A stretch of DNA of 64,000 nucleotides from Parietaria judaica. Lineage: Eukaryota > Streptophyta > Magnoliopsida > Rosales > Urticaceae. Location of the stretch: the NCBI GenBank assembly GCA_954871525.1, contig OX940869.1, forward strand, positions 18,070,001 through 18,134,000, in the 5' to 3' direction. Shown here piece after piece: positions 10,593 to 21,843 of this stretch. The notes under the pieces are model-generated. The model was not told the DNA's origin. It searched no databases and saw nothing but the letters and a program-made list of their open reading frames with translations. The number at the start of each line of letters is the position of its first letter. Positions within the stretch are counted from its first letter, which is position 1. Both the position numbers and the translations under genes were made by a program.

Positions 10593-12321
10593 TCTTGTGA
10601 CAAAGTCACAACGCCGATAACAGTGTCTGTTATCGAAGAGAGTGCGGAAACCACGGTCCCAAATCAGAACCAAGGGGTACTCAGACGTAGTGGGAGGTTC
10701 AAAAGACCTGTTGAGCGCTACGAGCACACCCAGTTGGAATTTCACCTAGCTGTCACTGACACTAGTGTTGAAGATCCCATAGGCTACAAGCAAGCTGTGG
10801 TTGATCCTGATAAGGGACAATGGCAGGAAGCCATGAACAAAGAAAAAGAATCAATGGATTCTAACGAAGTCTGGGAACTTGTAGACTTACCGGATGGTTT
10901 CAAAACCATTGGCTGTAAGTGGGTATACAAGCGAAAGAGAGGAGTGGACGGGAAGGTTGAAACCTTCAAGGCTAGACTAGTGGCAAAGGGTTTTACCCAG
11001 AGGGAAGGTATTGATTTCGATGAGACCTTTGCTCCAGTCGCTAAGTACAAGTCCATCCGGATTCTCATGGCCATAGCCTGTAGTCTCAATTACGAGATTT
11101 GGCAGATGGACGTCAAAACCGCCTTCCTGAACGGGTACATTGACGAAAACATCTATATGGACCAACCAGAAGGGTTCGTGCAACAGGGTCAAGAAGGGAA
11201 GGTTTGCAGATTAATCAAATCCATCAATGGATTGAAGCAAGCTTCCAGATCCTGGAATCTAAGGTTCGATGAAACCATCAAAACCTATGGATTCATTCAA
11301 AACGTCACTGAGGCCTGCATTTATAAGCTCAACGACGAAACCGTGGAAATTTTTCTTGTTCTGTACGTCGACAATATTCTTCTCATTGGAAACAGTGTGA
11401 AGAAATTATCGGACGTGAAGGCGTGGCTATCTACGCAGTTCCAAATGAAGGACATGGGAGAAGCCAGTTATGTTCTTGGGATCCGCATTTTCAGGGATCG
11501 CAACAACAGGCTTCTGGCCTTATCTCAAGAAACTTACATTGATAAGGTGCTTGAACATTTTGCAATGGCAAACTCCAAGGGTGGTAATTTACCAACCAGA
11601 CATGGAGTGTTTCTTAGCAGGAAACAATGCCCAACTTCTCCGGAAGAGCAAGATGTGATGAGGCGAATACCCTATGCTTCAGCAGTGGGAAGTCTGATGT
11701 ACGCTATGCAGTGTACTAGGCCAGACATCTGTTACGCTGTGGGAATTGTTAGCAGATACAGCAGTGAAGAACATTCCCAAGTATCTTCAGAGAACGAGAA
11801 ACTATATGTTAGTGTTTTCAGGATCAGAACTGAATCCACTAGTATACACTGATTCAGACTTTATGTCTGATAGAGACGCGAGAAAATCGATGTCGGGAGC
11901 AGTGTTCACCCTTGCTGGTGGAGCGATATTCTGGAGAAGCGTAAAGCAATCTTGTATCGCAGATTCCACAATGGAAGCTGAATACATGGCAGCTTGTGAG
12001 GCAGCCAAAGAATCAGTTTGGCTCAAGAATTTCTACATAGAGCTGGGACTTGTTCCAGATGTAGATGGGCCCCAAACACTATACTGTGACAACAGTGGTG
12101 CGGTGGCAAATGCTAAAGAGCCCAGAGACCATAACAAGGCGAAACATATAGAACGCAAATACCATCTCATAAGAGAAATAGTGCGTCGTGGCGACGTGAG
12201 GGTTCTGAAAATAGCTTCGGAAGACAATCTGGCTGATCCATTCACCAAGACGTTGCCAGAGAAAATATTCAGGAGGCATCTGGAGAGTATGGGTCTGAAA
12301 GACATGGGTCATCTTCTTTAA
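10593..12321 (+). pseudogene. Reverse transcriptase and RNase H of copia 1
   Basis: RT is open from 10587 to about 11758. It reads EVWELVDLPDGFKTIGCKWV, ARLVAKGFTQREGIDF, then QMDVKTAFLNGYID and QPEGF. The catalytic box is YVDN (about 11365) where copia 2 has YADD, so one metal-binding aspartate is lost. A 29-bp deletion at about 11759, relative to copia 2, shifts the frame. RNase H continues from 11746 (YTDSDFM, STMEAEYMA, YCDNSGAVANAKEPRDH, HIERKYHLIREIV) to the stop at 12319-12321, 15 bp before the 3' LTR. Both changes make the enzyme inactive. No integrase precedes it. Confidence 0.93.
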
Positions 12322-12323
12322 GT

Positions 12324-12336
12324 ACAAGTGGGAGAT
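12324..12336 (+). promoter_or_regulatory. Polypurine tract of copia 1
   Basis: ACAAGTGGGAGAT directly before the 3' LTR, the normal place for plus-strand priming. The reverse copy in copia 2 is ATCTCCCACTTGT at 51457. Confidence 0.85.
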
Positions 12337-15049
12337 TGTTGGACATATGTGTCCTTAAACAAGATATTTTATCCATTTGTAAAAGATTATGACAAGTCGT
12401 TGAATAAAGATGATACTTATTATGATAATCTTATTATAGTTTCTGGCAGAGTAAAATAGAATGTTTGATCCTTAGTTCATAAAGGATGCAATTATGAATT
12501 ATTATCACAACAGAGTCAATGTGAAGAAGAATTAATAATCATAATAAATGAACTTAAAATGTCCGTGACCTGATTAACTGGGTGGAAGCCCATTAATCGT
12601 ATAAGGTCATTAATGTGACTAAGTGACAATCCTATTCTGGATTTTGTGTGTGCCACACTCACTAGAAGTGCATTAAGTATGAAATGTCTTCATACTGGAC
12701 TGGACCTGACTTAAACTCCGGAAGTTATCATATAAGACCGTCACTGATAACTTCGAGTTGAGTCACTAGTAGATGATCAAATGGATATTCGATCTAAGTC
12801 CTGAGTGATCTTGAGTCCAAGCTGCTGGCTTGATTGTTCTTTGATTTAACCGTTAAAGAACACGAAATATTTCCTCTGTTCCCAACACTATTATTTTGGG
12901 AACATGATAGTCAGCAGTAAGGGTAGCTTGGTCATAGACATGGGCATCACACAGCTCTCTTCAGAGTGATGATGATTCCCTTGATTGTCGGTGGTGAGAA
13001 GTGAGAGGTACCCATGCGCAACTTATGAATCGAAACCATAAGTGGGTTACTCATAATATTACTGACTGAGTCAAGGATGAAAATGCAATGAGGGGCATAA
13101 CGGTAGAAACCGCCTGCTAGTGTGTGGATCATCAAGTGAAAGATCAATAACCCGAATTTGATTGTATCAATGGACACCCTATTGTTATAAAGGGAATAAT
13201 ATATACCGTATCACTAAAGAGTGCAGCCTCGGGTCTATAGTGGAATCACTTCGAGGTTTGACGAACAACTAGCAGTTCGTTGGAGCGTAAGTGATACGGG
13301 TTCATGGTCCCCAGGATAGCTCCGTAACGAATGATACGTACGTGATTAAAATACATTCTGGATAATGTTTAATTGTTTGGCTTGACTTATAAAACTGAAA
13401 GGTCTGTGGCAGATGTCAGATAATTTTATCGTTAGCGTGGCAAAAGTACCATATTTTTGTACACGAATTTAACTGATAAAAGAAAGTTAGAATTTATATT
13501 TTCTATCAGCACCATATTGTTGGAAATTAAATTCTAAGCACCTTTGCTTTTTGAACCAAGTCATTTCGACTTACGGTTAGTGATTTATGGATTTTCTAAG
13601 TTTGTGATCGGTTCGATAAACTTTGAAATTAAATCACATGTCACGAATTTAAATGATGGTGTGGCACCATGACATTTTAATGTGTGATATTGAGATCAAG
13701 AAATATTAATATAATTTAATTATTTGGATTTAATTATTAATATCTTATTAATAATTAATTAATAATTAATAGATTTATATTAATAAATAAAAATATATAT
13801 TTATATATATTTATATGTGTAAATTCGAATTAGGGTTTCATATATGAAACCCTAGCTAAATTCGAATGGTATGATTTGGTCTTTCCAATTTTGCGGCATA
13901 AGTATCAAATGTTTTGGTATTTTAGCAAATCCCTAAAATCAATATTATCCATTGGATCGGTTATGATTTAATATCAACCGTTGGATTAGGATATTGATAA
14001 ATTCGAAATTAATAACTTGGTGACCAAGTTTCATTTTTCGAATTTGGTTAATTAATTATATCTGTTAGATCGGACTAAGATTTAATCTTTACCGTCGGAT
14101 TGAAAATTAATTAATTATATATATTTATATATTTTCGAATTATGGTTTATGGATAAATTCGAAATTGTTTTTTAATAAATCTTTTTATATTTGATTTTAT
14201 CCTAAACTAATTTGATCCATTAGATCGGTTTAAAGATTTATCTCAACCGTTGGATCTAGATAATGATAATTCAAATTTTATAAAGATAAGAAGATAAGAT
14301 TGGATTTAGATTTAATCCTAATCTTTCTTATTTAATTAAATCACTAATTAATTATATCCATTGGATTTAGATAAGATTAAATCTGGACCATTAGATTAAT
14401 ATAATTAATTATATTTAATATATGAAATTTGAAAATTAGGGAGGAAATTTCTCCAATTCGGTTACGGTTTGAGCCTATAAATAGGAGGCTCATTCTTCAC
14501 ATTTTTCACACCTTTTCCCAGAGAAAAATTCGAACTCTCCCTCTCCCTCAGGGTCTACGAATTTTCTCTCTGATCTCTCTTTTCTGGTTCAGCTTAGGAG
14601 ACTATTTCTCCGGAAGCTTAAAAAGAACGATCAGTTAAAATTTTGCGACGGAGTCCTGCCGGCGAAGCCCACGCTTCGGTACGACGATTCCAGGAGAATA
14701 TCCTGGAAGATCACGGGAGTTTCCCTCAGCACCGGCGGAGCCCTGCCCGATTCAGAACGCGCAGCCGGAAGTCGTCAATAGAGGTACGACCTTATGCATT
14801 GGGTTAATAAATGCAACCATTTACTGCTTTCTATTTATTTCCTATTATAACTAGATTATTAATAATGATATATGAATATTAAATTACATAATATTTATCA
14901 GATCTTGGAAATGGTTATTATCCGATATCCGCACCGTTGGACGGATAACAAGTTATTCCGCTTTAAATTAATTTTTAAATGTTATCCGGACGGTTCGGAG
15001 GTACAATTCGTGATAATTTTTCAAGGAATCCGAGACGTGATTCCCAACA
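12337..15049 (+). repeat. 3' LTR of copia 1
   Basis: 2713 bp, TGTTGGACAT...TTCCCAACA, nearly collinear with the 5' LTR. Small length differences include extra TATATATTTA units near 13800 and a missing TA run near 14275. TATA box at 14476-14483. It is followed by GCATA, the target duplication. Confidence 0.95.
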
Positions 15050-15322
15050 GCATACACCAGACTGGTCGCCCAGAAGCGAATTGTAGAACGCTACTACAAC
15101 TCTAAAGTAAAGGCGAGACACTTCTTGGAAGGAAGCCTGGTCCTGAGAAAAGTAGGCCAAAACACCCAAGTCCTCGGCGCCGGAACCCTCAGGCCAACTT
15201 GGGAAGGCCCGTACCGCATCTCCAAGGTGATCCGAGACGGAACATACCGGCTACAAGAAATGGGAGGTTGCGAAATTCCCCACCCCTGAAACGTCGAACA
15301 CCTGAAGCAGTACCACCAGTGA
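15050..15322 (+). pseudogene. Integrase of Tat element A, part 2 (C-terminal end)
   Basis: This continues the integrase interrupted at 4902. It reads YTRLVAQKRIVERYYNSKV, then GSLVLRKVGQNTQVLG, LRPTWEGPYRISKVI, GTYRL and NVEHLKQYYQ. GPYRI and the final LKQYYQ are typical of the C-terminal DNA-binding part of gypsy integrases. A TGA replaces the Trp expected before NVEHLK (about 15288). The gene ends with TGA at 15320-15322. In element B this end is fused directly to the second RNase H because of an internal deletion. Confidence 0.87.
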
Positions 15323-15573
15323 GCCCCACAAGGCTAGAGGTAAAAATAAGATGGAAATAGCTGAAGCTAAGATTCAACCGGAAGCTAAAGCTAAGATCCA
15401 ACCCGAAGAAAAAGCCCCTAAGTGATGTACCACCGGCACGGGAATAGCTCCGATAGCCAACATATGTAAAAGAAGAGTGCCACAAGAAGCGCCAAATGAT
15501 ATATATAAAGACTTTCTTTTTCCTCGAATAAATGCCTCTTAAAGTTTCCTCAGAACCTTGACAAGTTTACTCG

Positions 15574-15595
15574 GAAGCTGGGGGGTTGATATAGG
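15574..15595 (+). promoter_or_regulatory. Second, internal polypurine tract of element A
   Basis: GAAGCTGGGGGGTTGATATAGG lies about 250 bp after the integrase stop. Its core CTGGGGGGTTRAT is the same as in the true PPT/LTR boundary at 20672. Element B has the same site in reverse (about 34851-34873). It may prime plus-strand DNA internally or mark an old LTR start. Confidence 0.55.
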
Positions 15596-15716
15596 AAAAA
15601 GAAAAGAAAAGAAAAAAAAAAGACCGAGAAAGGCCCGGATCTCGATCCCGCCGACTCAAGCAACTTAAAAGACCGAGAAAGGCCCGAATCTCGATCCCGC
15701 CAACTCAGGCAATTAA

Positions 15717-17030
15717 GACGCCTCAAAAGTAGTTCTCGGCTCAAAACCGAGCACTTAGCGACGCGCAACTTGCCATAAGTCCGAGACTTATAGCGCTCTA
15801 TAAAGCGCGACCCGGCTCCAAGTACACTAAGACGCCTCGAAAGTAGTTCTCGGCTCAAAACCGAGCTCTTGACGACGCGCAACTAGCCATAAGTCCGGGA
15901 CTTATAGTACTCTATAAAGCGCGACCCGGCTCCAAGTACACTAAGACGCCTCGAAAGTAGTTCTCGGCCCAAAACCGAGCGCTTGACGATGCGCAACTTG
16001 CCATAAGTCCGGGACTTATAGCGCTCTATAAAGCACGACCCGGCTCCAAGTACAGTAAGACGCCTCGAAAGTAGTTCTCGGCTCAAAACTGAGCGCTTGA
16101 CGACGCGCAACTTGCCATAAGTCTGGGATTTATAGCGCTCTATGAAGCGCGACCTGGCTCCAAGTACACTAAGACGCCTCGAAAGTAGTTTTTGGATCAA
16201 AACCGAGCGCTTGACGACGCGCAACTTGCCATAGGTCCGGGACTTATAGCGCTCTAAAAAGCGCGACCCGGCTCCAAGTACAGTAAGACGCCTCGAAAGT
16301 AGTTCTCGGCTCAAAACTGAGCGCTTGACGACGCGCAACTTGCCATAAGTCTGGGATTTATAGCGCTCTATGAAGCGCGACCCGGCTCCAAGTACACTAA
16401 GACGCCTCGAAAGTAGTTTTTGGCTCAAAACCGAGCGCTTGACGACGCGCAACTTGCCATAAGTCCGGGACTTATAGCGCTCTATAAAGCGCGATCCGGC
16501 TCTAAGTACACTAAGTTACCTCAAAAGTAGTTCCCGACTCAAAACCGAGCGCTTGACGACGCGCAACTTACCATAAGTCAGGGACTTATAGCGCTCTATA
16601 AAGCGCGACCCGGCTCCAAGTACACTAAGACGCCTCGAAAGTAGTTCTCGGCTAAAAACTGAGTGCTTGACGACGCGCAACTTGCCATAAGTCCGGGTCT
16701 TATAGCGCTCTATGAAGCGCGACCTAGCTCCAAGTACACTAAGACGCCTCGAAAGTAGTTCTCGGCTCAAAACCGAGCGCTTGACGATGCGCAACTTGCC
16801 ATAAGTCCGGGGCTTATAGCGCTCTATGAAGCGCGACCCGGCTCCAAGTACACTAAGACGCCTCGAAAGTTGTTCTCAGCTCAAAGCTGAGCGCTTGACG
16901 ACGCGCAACTTGCCATAAGTCTGGGACTTATAGCACTCTATAAAGCGCGACCCGGCTCCAAATACACTAAGACGCCTCGAAAGTAGTTCTCGGCCTAAAA
17001 CCGAGCGCTTGACGACGCACAACACGTGAT
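15717..17030 (+). repeat. 114-bp tandem array in the 3' region of element A
   Basis: About 11.5 copies; GACGCCTCGA recurs every 114 bp (15831, 15945, 16059, 16173 ... 16971). Each unit holds ATAAGTCCGGGACTTAT, a perfect inverted repeat, plus a TATAGCGCTCTATA-like palindrome and a CTCGG...CCGAG stem. Because 114 is 38 codons, long open frames run through it on the minus strand (38-residue period, RSVLSRELLSRRL). Two shorter units of about 48 bp precede it (15623-15715). Tat elements are known to carry variable tandem repeats here, which can seed satellites. Confidence 0.95.
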
Positions 17031-17368
17031 AAGACCAGGGCATCGGCCAAAAGCTCGAAGCGCTTGATACATTGCCAGAAGACAAATCTTATCCCGAAGC
17101 AATCAAATAAGAGACGAGCAAAGAGCCAGCATACAAGATGAAAGTGAAAGATTTACATTCATAGGTCAACGTTACGGTTACATCACAGGTGGCAACTCAT
17201 AATGAACCGCGGCGGCTTGCTACAGCAGAACATGTTCGCCTATACAAGGGACGCACCTAAAGGCACTACAAAAACTCATGCCACATGCGGCAAGACTGGA
17301 AACTACAAACTCTTCATACGGGAAAAATACAGCCCCGATTGTTTCAAAAAAAAAAAAGAGACGATGTA
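17031..17368 (-). other. Likely 3' untranslated region of the antisense gene of element A
   Basis: It lies between the tandem array and the antisense stop. No gene is seen. The matching piece of element B is 33000-33366. A run of A (17346-17358) lies next to the stop. Confidence 0.5.
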
Positions 17369-20300
17369 TCACGGCAAACGATCGTCATCATCATCGGTGG
17401 TCTCCTCGTCCACATCTTCATCGCCAGCGGCTGCGTCCTCCACCCCCGCATTAGGTAGGGCAATGTGATCAAGATCGGGGAGGTAATAGTCAGCCTCAGC
17501 GAAAAGAAAAGCCGGGGGAACATGACCCCCAACTCCGCCAGCCACGCTGCCCACACTACCAGCCCCCGGAGGATGAACGCCCGCCAAGAACGATATCCCG
17601 TTCACCAGAAGGTTCATAATCGGCCCCGGAGGGGGAACAAGGGCGATAAAAGGCTCCAGGGCAGCCAAGACTTCTGGTGGAACCCGATGGTTTAAAAGGA
17701 ATGAGGTGCACAGATACATGTGCGGGTTTGCCCGAAGCATATCCACCACGCCGTTCACGAAACCATCCCACCTTGCGGACTCAAGCTCAATGGCGTGCGC
17801 TCCTCGAAGATGTGATATCTCCGCATCTCTCATCGCCAACGCCTCGTGGGCGGCCCCAAGTTGGGCGGAGTAGTGGGAGGTATCAGCCTGAGAACGAGAC
17901 GCCTCTCATTAGGCAGCCAAATGCCCCTTTTGGGCCTCCCGGAAGAATTGCCAAGCAACGGCACTATCAGACTGCGGGAAGTCGACCCGACGTCCAGCCT
18001 CCTACACCCCATCCCCGGTATATCCCATCCGACTCGCGGGAACGGTCTCCCCATACGACCCACCAGCGCGGCTGGATTCTCCGCGCATCGGATAGCTATT
18101 GGCGGCATCACCTGCAACAAAGGAGAAAATCATAAGTATGCGCCCTCACAAAAATAAAGAAGAAAAAGGCGACGAGACGATAAAGCATACCGCCTGTGCG
18201 GCCCCGCCCATGGGGGCGTGTCCGGGGTACACCGGCTCGGGCGCCGGGACCTGACTATATGGCGTAGAAGGATGATACCCCGCGAACGCCGGGCCAGCCG
18301 TCGGAGGCTGGTCATATGCTGGATCATACGCCCAGAAAGGCGCGCCATAGCCAGGTGCCCCACCCGACGAAGAAGGCATCCCAGATGAAGGGATGGGATC
18401 CGTCCTCCCATAGCGGAAGGCGGGCATATAGGAAGATGTCACATTTGAAGGAAAAGGCGGAAGACCCTACGACCATCCGTCACTGCGATCCATGTCTGCA
18501 AAAGAAAAAACAACCATGTCAGAAGCGGAGTACGATGAAACAGTCATTACAAGCAAAAAGGCAGAAGAAACTACGCATAAAAATAGACCTCTCTTCAAGG
18601 CCCAACATTGAGTCAGCAACAGACCGGGGAGACATCCACCCTGATCGAATCCAGGCTTCCCTCGTTAAAAAAGAAGCGAAACGTCCGGGAATAGCGGACC
18701 CCGTCAAGAAAAAACTAACGAAGCCTCGATCCTCGACGCCGGTACTTATGTACAGTAGAGGGATCCCGAATCCTTGGGGAACGGATCCCAGATAGACGCT
18801 TGGGACCCAAACCCAAACCCAGGTTCTGACCCGAAAACCCCAGACGGGTCGGGGAAAGACCCAATTGTTAACCCTTTGATCATCCTGGGAAACAATGATG
18901 GGCAGGAGTCTCCGGAGCTGGGTGGGAGTGACATCTTGGCCTCGCCCTTCACGCCACATTGAAAAAATTCCGGCGGCAAATCACCAAGCATCCGGACGGA
19001 CCTGAAGCGGATGCATGTCCAGCGACACAAGAAGCCACTCTAACAGAGAAGGGATCGGCAAGGAAAAACCTAGCCGAAGACTCTCTAGAGGGACCGCGAC
19101 CATCCCGTCACGAGGATATCCGGGGAGCTCCCCCTCCGACGGGGCACATACCCCTGGCAAGACCAGACGCTCGGCTCTAAAAAAGGCCCCAAGCTCCGCC
19201 GGGGTCACAGAGCTCGGAATATTAACGTCCGGGTAAAGTGCGGGAGAACGCAATCGGTAAAGGCCGCCCTCACCCGAGGAGGCCCCAGTTCTCCTCCTAA
19301 CTATCCTATCAAAATTTGGGCATGACCCGCCTGCTATGCCGACACCATAACGTGGTTCCTCCACGGCATGGGTCCCATAAGCAGTACCTGCGGCAGCCCT
19401 AACACTATCTACATCTACACCGGGGGATCTCAGACCCGCTCCCGAAACAACAGAAAAATTATGTTCGTGACCCGTCATAGAGTGACCCGCCCCGGCCAAC
19501 GTAGACCTCGACGACCCTAATACCGACCGGGGCATTGCACGGAAAACCCACTGAAACTCCAGAGTCCCTGGAAAATTAGCCGGATACCACCGGCCACCGG
19601 CATTGGCCGTTAAAGTCACCGATATGGTCACCGGTCGACCCCGGCCACCACGGACCTCGGGATATTGAAGATCCCGGCCGGAACTACCCCCGCAGATTCG
19701 GAGCAAGGCCGGACTCGCCGGAGCCACCCTCGCCGCCGGCCGAGGAACCCACCGAAGCGGCTGAGGAAGACAAGCCCGGCCGAGCTCCCCCGTCACCGGC
19801 ATCACCCGACTCCGGCGCAGACCCGCTCGCCTGGACCTCTCCGTCGTGATGCCGCCCTCCGCCGCTGGCGACCGGACCCACAGATCGGGCCACAAAGAAC
19901 CCGATCTCGCCGGAGCTCGACTCCCGTTCGCCCGATGAGGATCGGGCTCCTCCCTCTTCGTTGACGTCGGCCACCGGCCCGGACCCACTCGCCCGAGTCG
20001 CGCCGCCCGCCGTCGCCGGCAACCCCCACAGCCCCGATCGTGGGGATCGGGTCACCTCCGAGGGCTCGCGAGCCAAACCCACGCGAGTTTGGGCTTTGCC
20101 GAGCTCCTCCACCACCGTCGGCATGCTCCACCGGCCCAGATCCGGTCAGCCTCTAGCCACAATCCTCAGGCGACCTATCACCGCCCGCGATGGAGCCCAC
20201 GGCATCGCCATCGGCGAGCTCGAGTTCGCCCGAACCAAACGGAGCCAAACACCGACCTCCGAGCTCCTCCACTTCGCCGACGACCGCCTCTGATGCCCCC

Positions 20301-20386
20301 AAGCTCGCCACATCGAGTTGGTCACGGTGGTGGTCTTCTCCGGCGACGGCAAGCTCCGGCGAAGAGTTGGCGGCTGATTTCCCCAT
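17369..20386 (-). pseudogene. Spliced antisense gene of Tat element A (gypsy-type 'transposase 28'-like domain)
   Basis: It runs opposite to pol. Exon 1 (to 18575) begins with a Gly/Ser/Ala-rich stretch, then a domain reading VTPAELGAFFRAERLVLPGV, PSEGELPGYPRDG, LRLGFSLPIPSLLEWLL and PLQVRPDAW. This resembles the plant 'putative gypsy type transposon' family (PF04195, from memory). Exon 2 is 18495-18191 (Pro/Tyr-rich: PVYPGHAPMGGA); exon 3 is 18111-17369 (HLRGAHAIELESARWDGFVN, acidic end DEETTDDDDD). Both introns are 79 bp with GT-AG ends. A TGA near 18981 and a TAG near 18460 break it. The start is uncertain: ATGs at 20386, 20124 and 19988 lie in different frames. The role is unknown. Confidence 0.75.
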
Positions 20387-20632
20387 TTGGGCTCGCGGGT
20401 TCTAGAGAGAGAAAGTCGCTCAATTTCGATTTCGAGTTCTAGACTTCGTTTTTTCAAAAATCACGACGAGGCTCCTGAAATGGGGAAACTAGATAACGAA
20501 AGTACGGACGCGATGCCAAAATCGGAATTCAAAAATGCTACCCGGTAAAAAAGTTACAGAAAGAAAACGTACATTTTACTATTCACCGAAAGAAAACAAG
20601 CTCGTGAATCTGAATGAGCCGTCCTGCCTCCA

Positions 20633-20639
20633 ATTTATA
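20633..20639 (-). promoter_or_regulatory. Candidate TATA box for the antisense gene of element A
   Basis: TATAAAT on the minus strand, about 45 bp inside the 3' LTR boundary and about 250 bp upstream of the first ATG. It points into the antisense gene. The position is seen; the function is inferred. Confidence 0.5.
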
Positions 20640-20669
20640 AAGTTTCTTGAAAATTAAAAATTCACGAAA

Positions 20670-20683
20670 ATCTGGGGGGTTAA
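20670..20683 (+). promoter_or_regulatory. Polypurine tract of element A
   Basis: ATCTGGGGGGTTAA immediately before the TGTTACGG start of the 3' LTR. The same GGGGGGTTAA precedes the 3' LTR of G3. Confidence 0.85.
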
Positions 20684-21843
20684 TGTTACGGGTATTTTAC
20701 GCAATTGATTTGATATTAATTAACAAAAGAAAAATTATTTAAATTAATTTTTCTTTTATTAATTAATTAATTATAATCAATTTTGCCCAAAATATTCACC
20801 GGAAGCCCGGTTTCAAAAAATAAAATGTCCAGATGATCCCAAAAATATTGAAACACCCAAAATCGATATAAAATTTGTAAAAAACGGCCTTGGGAAACAC
20901 CCGGGGCCTCCAGGACACGTCGGGAAACACCGGAGCGGGCCCCATGGGTCACCCGAGTAAGCCCCACAGCTCTCAAGGGCCACCTGACACGCGCCAGATG
21001 ACCCAGCAGGCCCACCAAGGGTCAACTTGACCCCTCCACGTGGTAGCACGCCATTGGGCGCGAGGGAACCCTGAAGCCAACAGAAGCTCGACGCGTGGAG
21101 GCTGACGCAGGCGCTGACGTCAGCCCTGGCTGCCACGCACGTGATCCTGCGTCACCGGCACTGTAGCCGCGCGTGAGGGCGCATCCGACGTCGGATTGAG
21201 ACGCCGATTGCGGCGTTGGATCGGCTACGTCCGGGGGACCCGAAAAAACATATTATATTACCCCGCGGGCTTCCCGGAGTAATATTTATTCACGTTTTAA
21301 CCGCCGGACCCTCCTATAAATAGGAGCTCGGTTTTCACTCCCTCTAAAACTCGCCTCCCCTCAAATATCACTCTAATGTTGAGCGTCGAAGGTGAATTGA
21401 GGGTAGCCCCCCACCCCCCCGGGTCTCCCTGACCTCGGGTGTTGTTTTGTCCAGGTTCTCAGAGCGAGAAATATCACATAAGAGTAGAAGCCCTGGAGAA
21501 AATTCTGGCACGATCTAAGACCCTCCTTACACAGGTTCTAGATCCGTGAGGTGCTCGTTCTATCCACTAGTCTTGTATCTCCGGAAGATATACTGACTAC
21601 GCGTATAGCCCGAGGACCCGGATCTGTCCCCGTGACGCCGGTTGAGGGTCTGGTCCACCAGGGTTCACAGGTAGTGGAGTTTACCACAGATTTCTGGTCA
21701 TTGAGTCAGTGGAGGGTCCGTTTGACTCGAAATTCCAGGAGCCCAAGCCCGAGAATCATAAACAGTCAACAAGACGACATTGGGCCCGGCCCAACACAAG
21801 CAATTGGGTCGCTGAATGTTTGAGGCATTTTTCTGCATCAACA
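20684..21843 (+). repeat. 3' LTR of Tat element A
   Basis: 1160 bp, TGTTACGGGTATTTTACGC...CTGCATCAACA. It matches the LTR of element B (41683-42977) in reverse. TATAAATA at 21315-21322 sits in the inverted repeat CTCCTATAAATAGGAG. A C-rich run at 21409-21421 corresponds to the 21-base G run of element B. Confidence 0.93.

Larger units (their letters stand above)
4903..15049 (+). mobile_element. Ty1/copia retrotransposon copia 1, full length, non-autonomous
   Basis: The element is bounded by TGTTGG...CAACA LTRs at 4903-7637 and 12337-15049. The 5-bp target duplication GCATA is exact at 4898-4902 and 15050-15054. It has a primer-binding site, a PPT, a leader of about 1.8 kb and an RT-RNase H region, but no recognisable gag, protease or integrase; a foreign-looking segment (about 9501-10592) occupies that place. 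It lies inside the integrase gene of element A on the same strand, so it is younger than A. Copia 2 and the solo LTR at 39436 belong to the same family. Confidence 0.95.
1..21843 (+). mobile_element. Ty3/gypsy Tat-lineage LTR retrotransposon A (left end outside window)
   Basis: The order is gag, protease, RT, RNase H, second (archaeal-type) RNase H, integrase, tandem array, antisense gene, PPT and 3' LTR. The second RNase H is the hallmark of the Tat lineage. The element enters the window inside gag, so its 5' LTR and leader are not visible. Copia 1 (4903-15049) sits inside the integrase gene; without it about 11.7 kb of A is present. The 3' LTR ends at 21843 and is followed by GACCG, the expected target duplication, which cannot be checked because the left end is missing. 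Stops and frameshifts through pol show that it is inactive. Confidence 0.93.

Noticed and set aside
15717..17030. Regular repeats that could be mistaken for a CRISPR array
   Set aside because: Units of 114 bp abut one another with no unique spacers, and the setting is a plant retrotransposon.
19684..20457. Several overlapping plus-strand frames rich in R/P/S
   Set aside because: These lie opposite the antisense exon and mirror its GC-rich composition; no motif.
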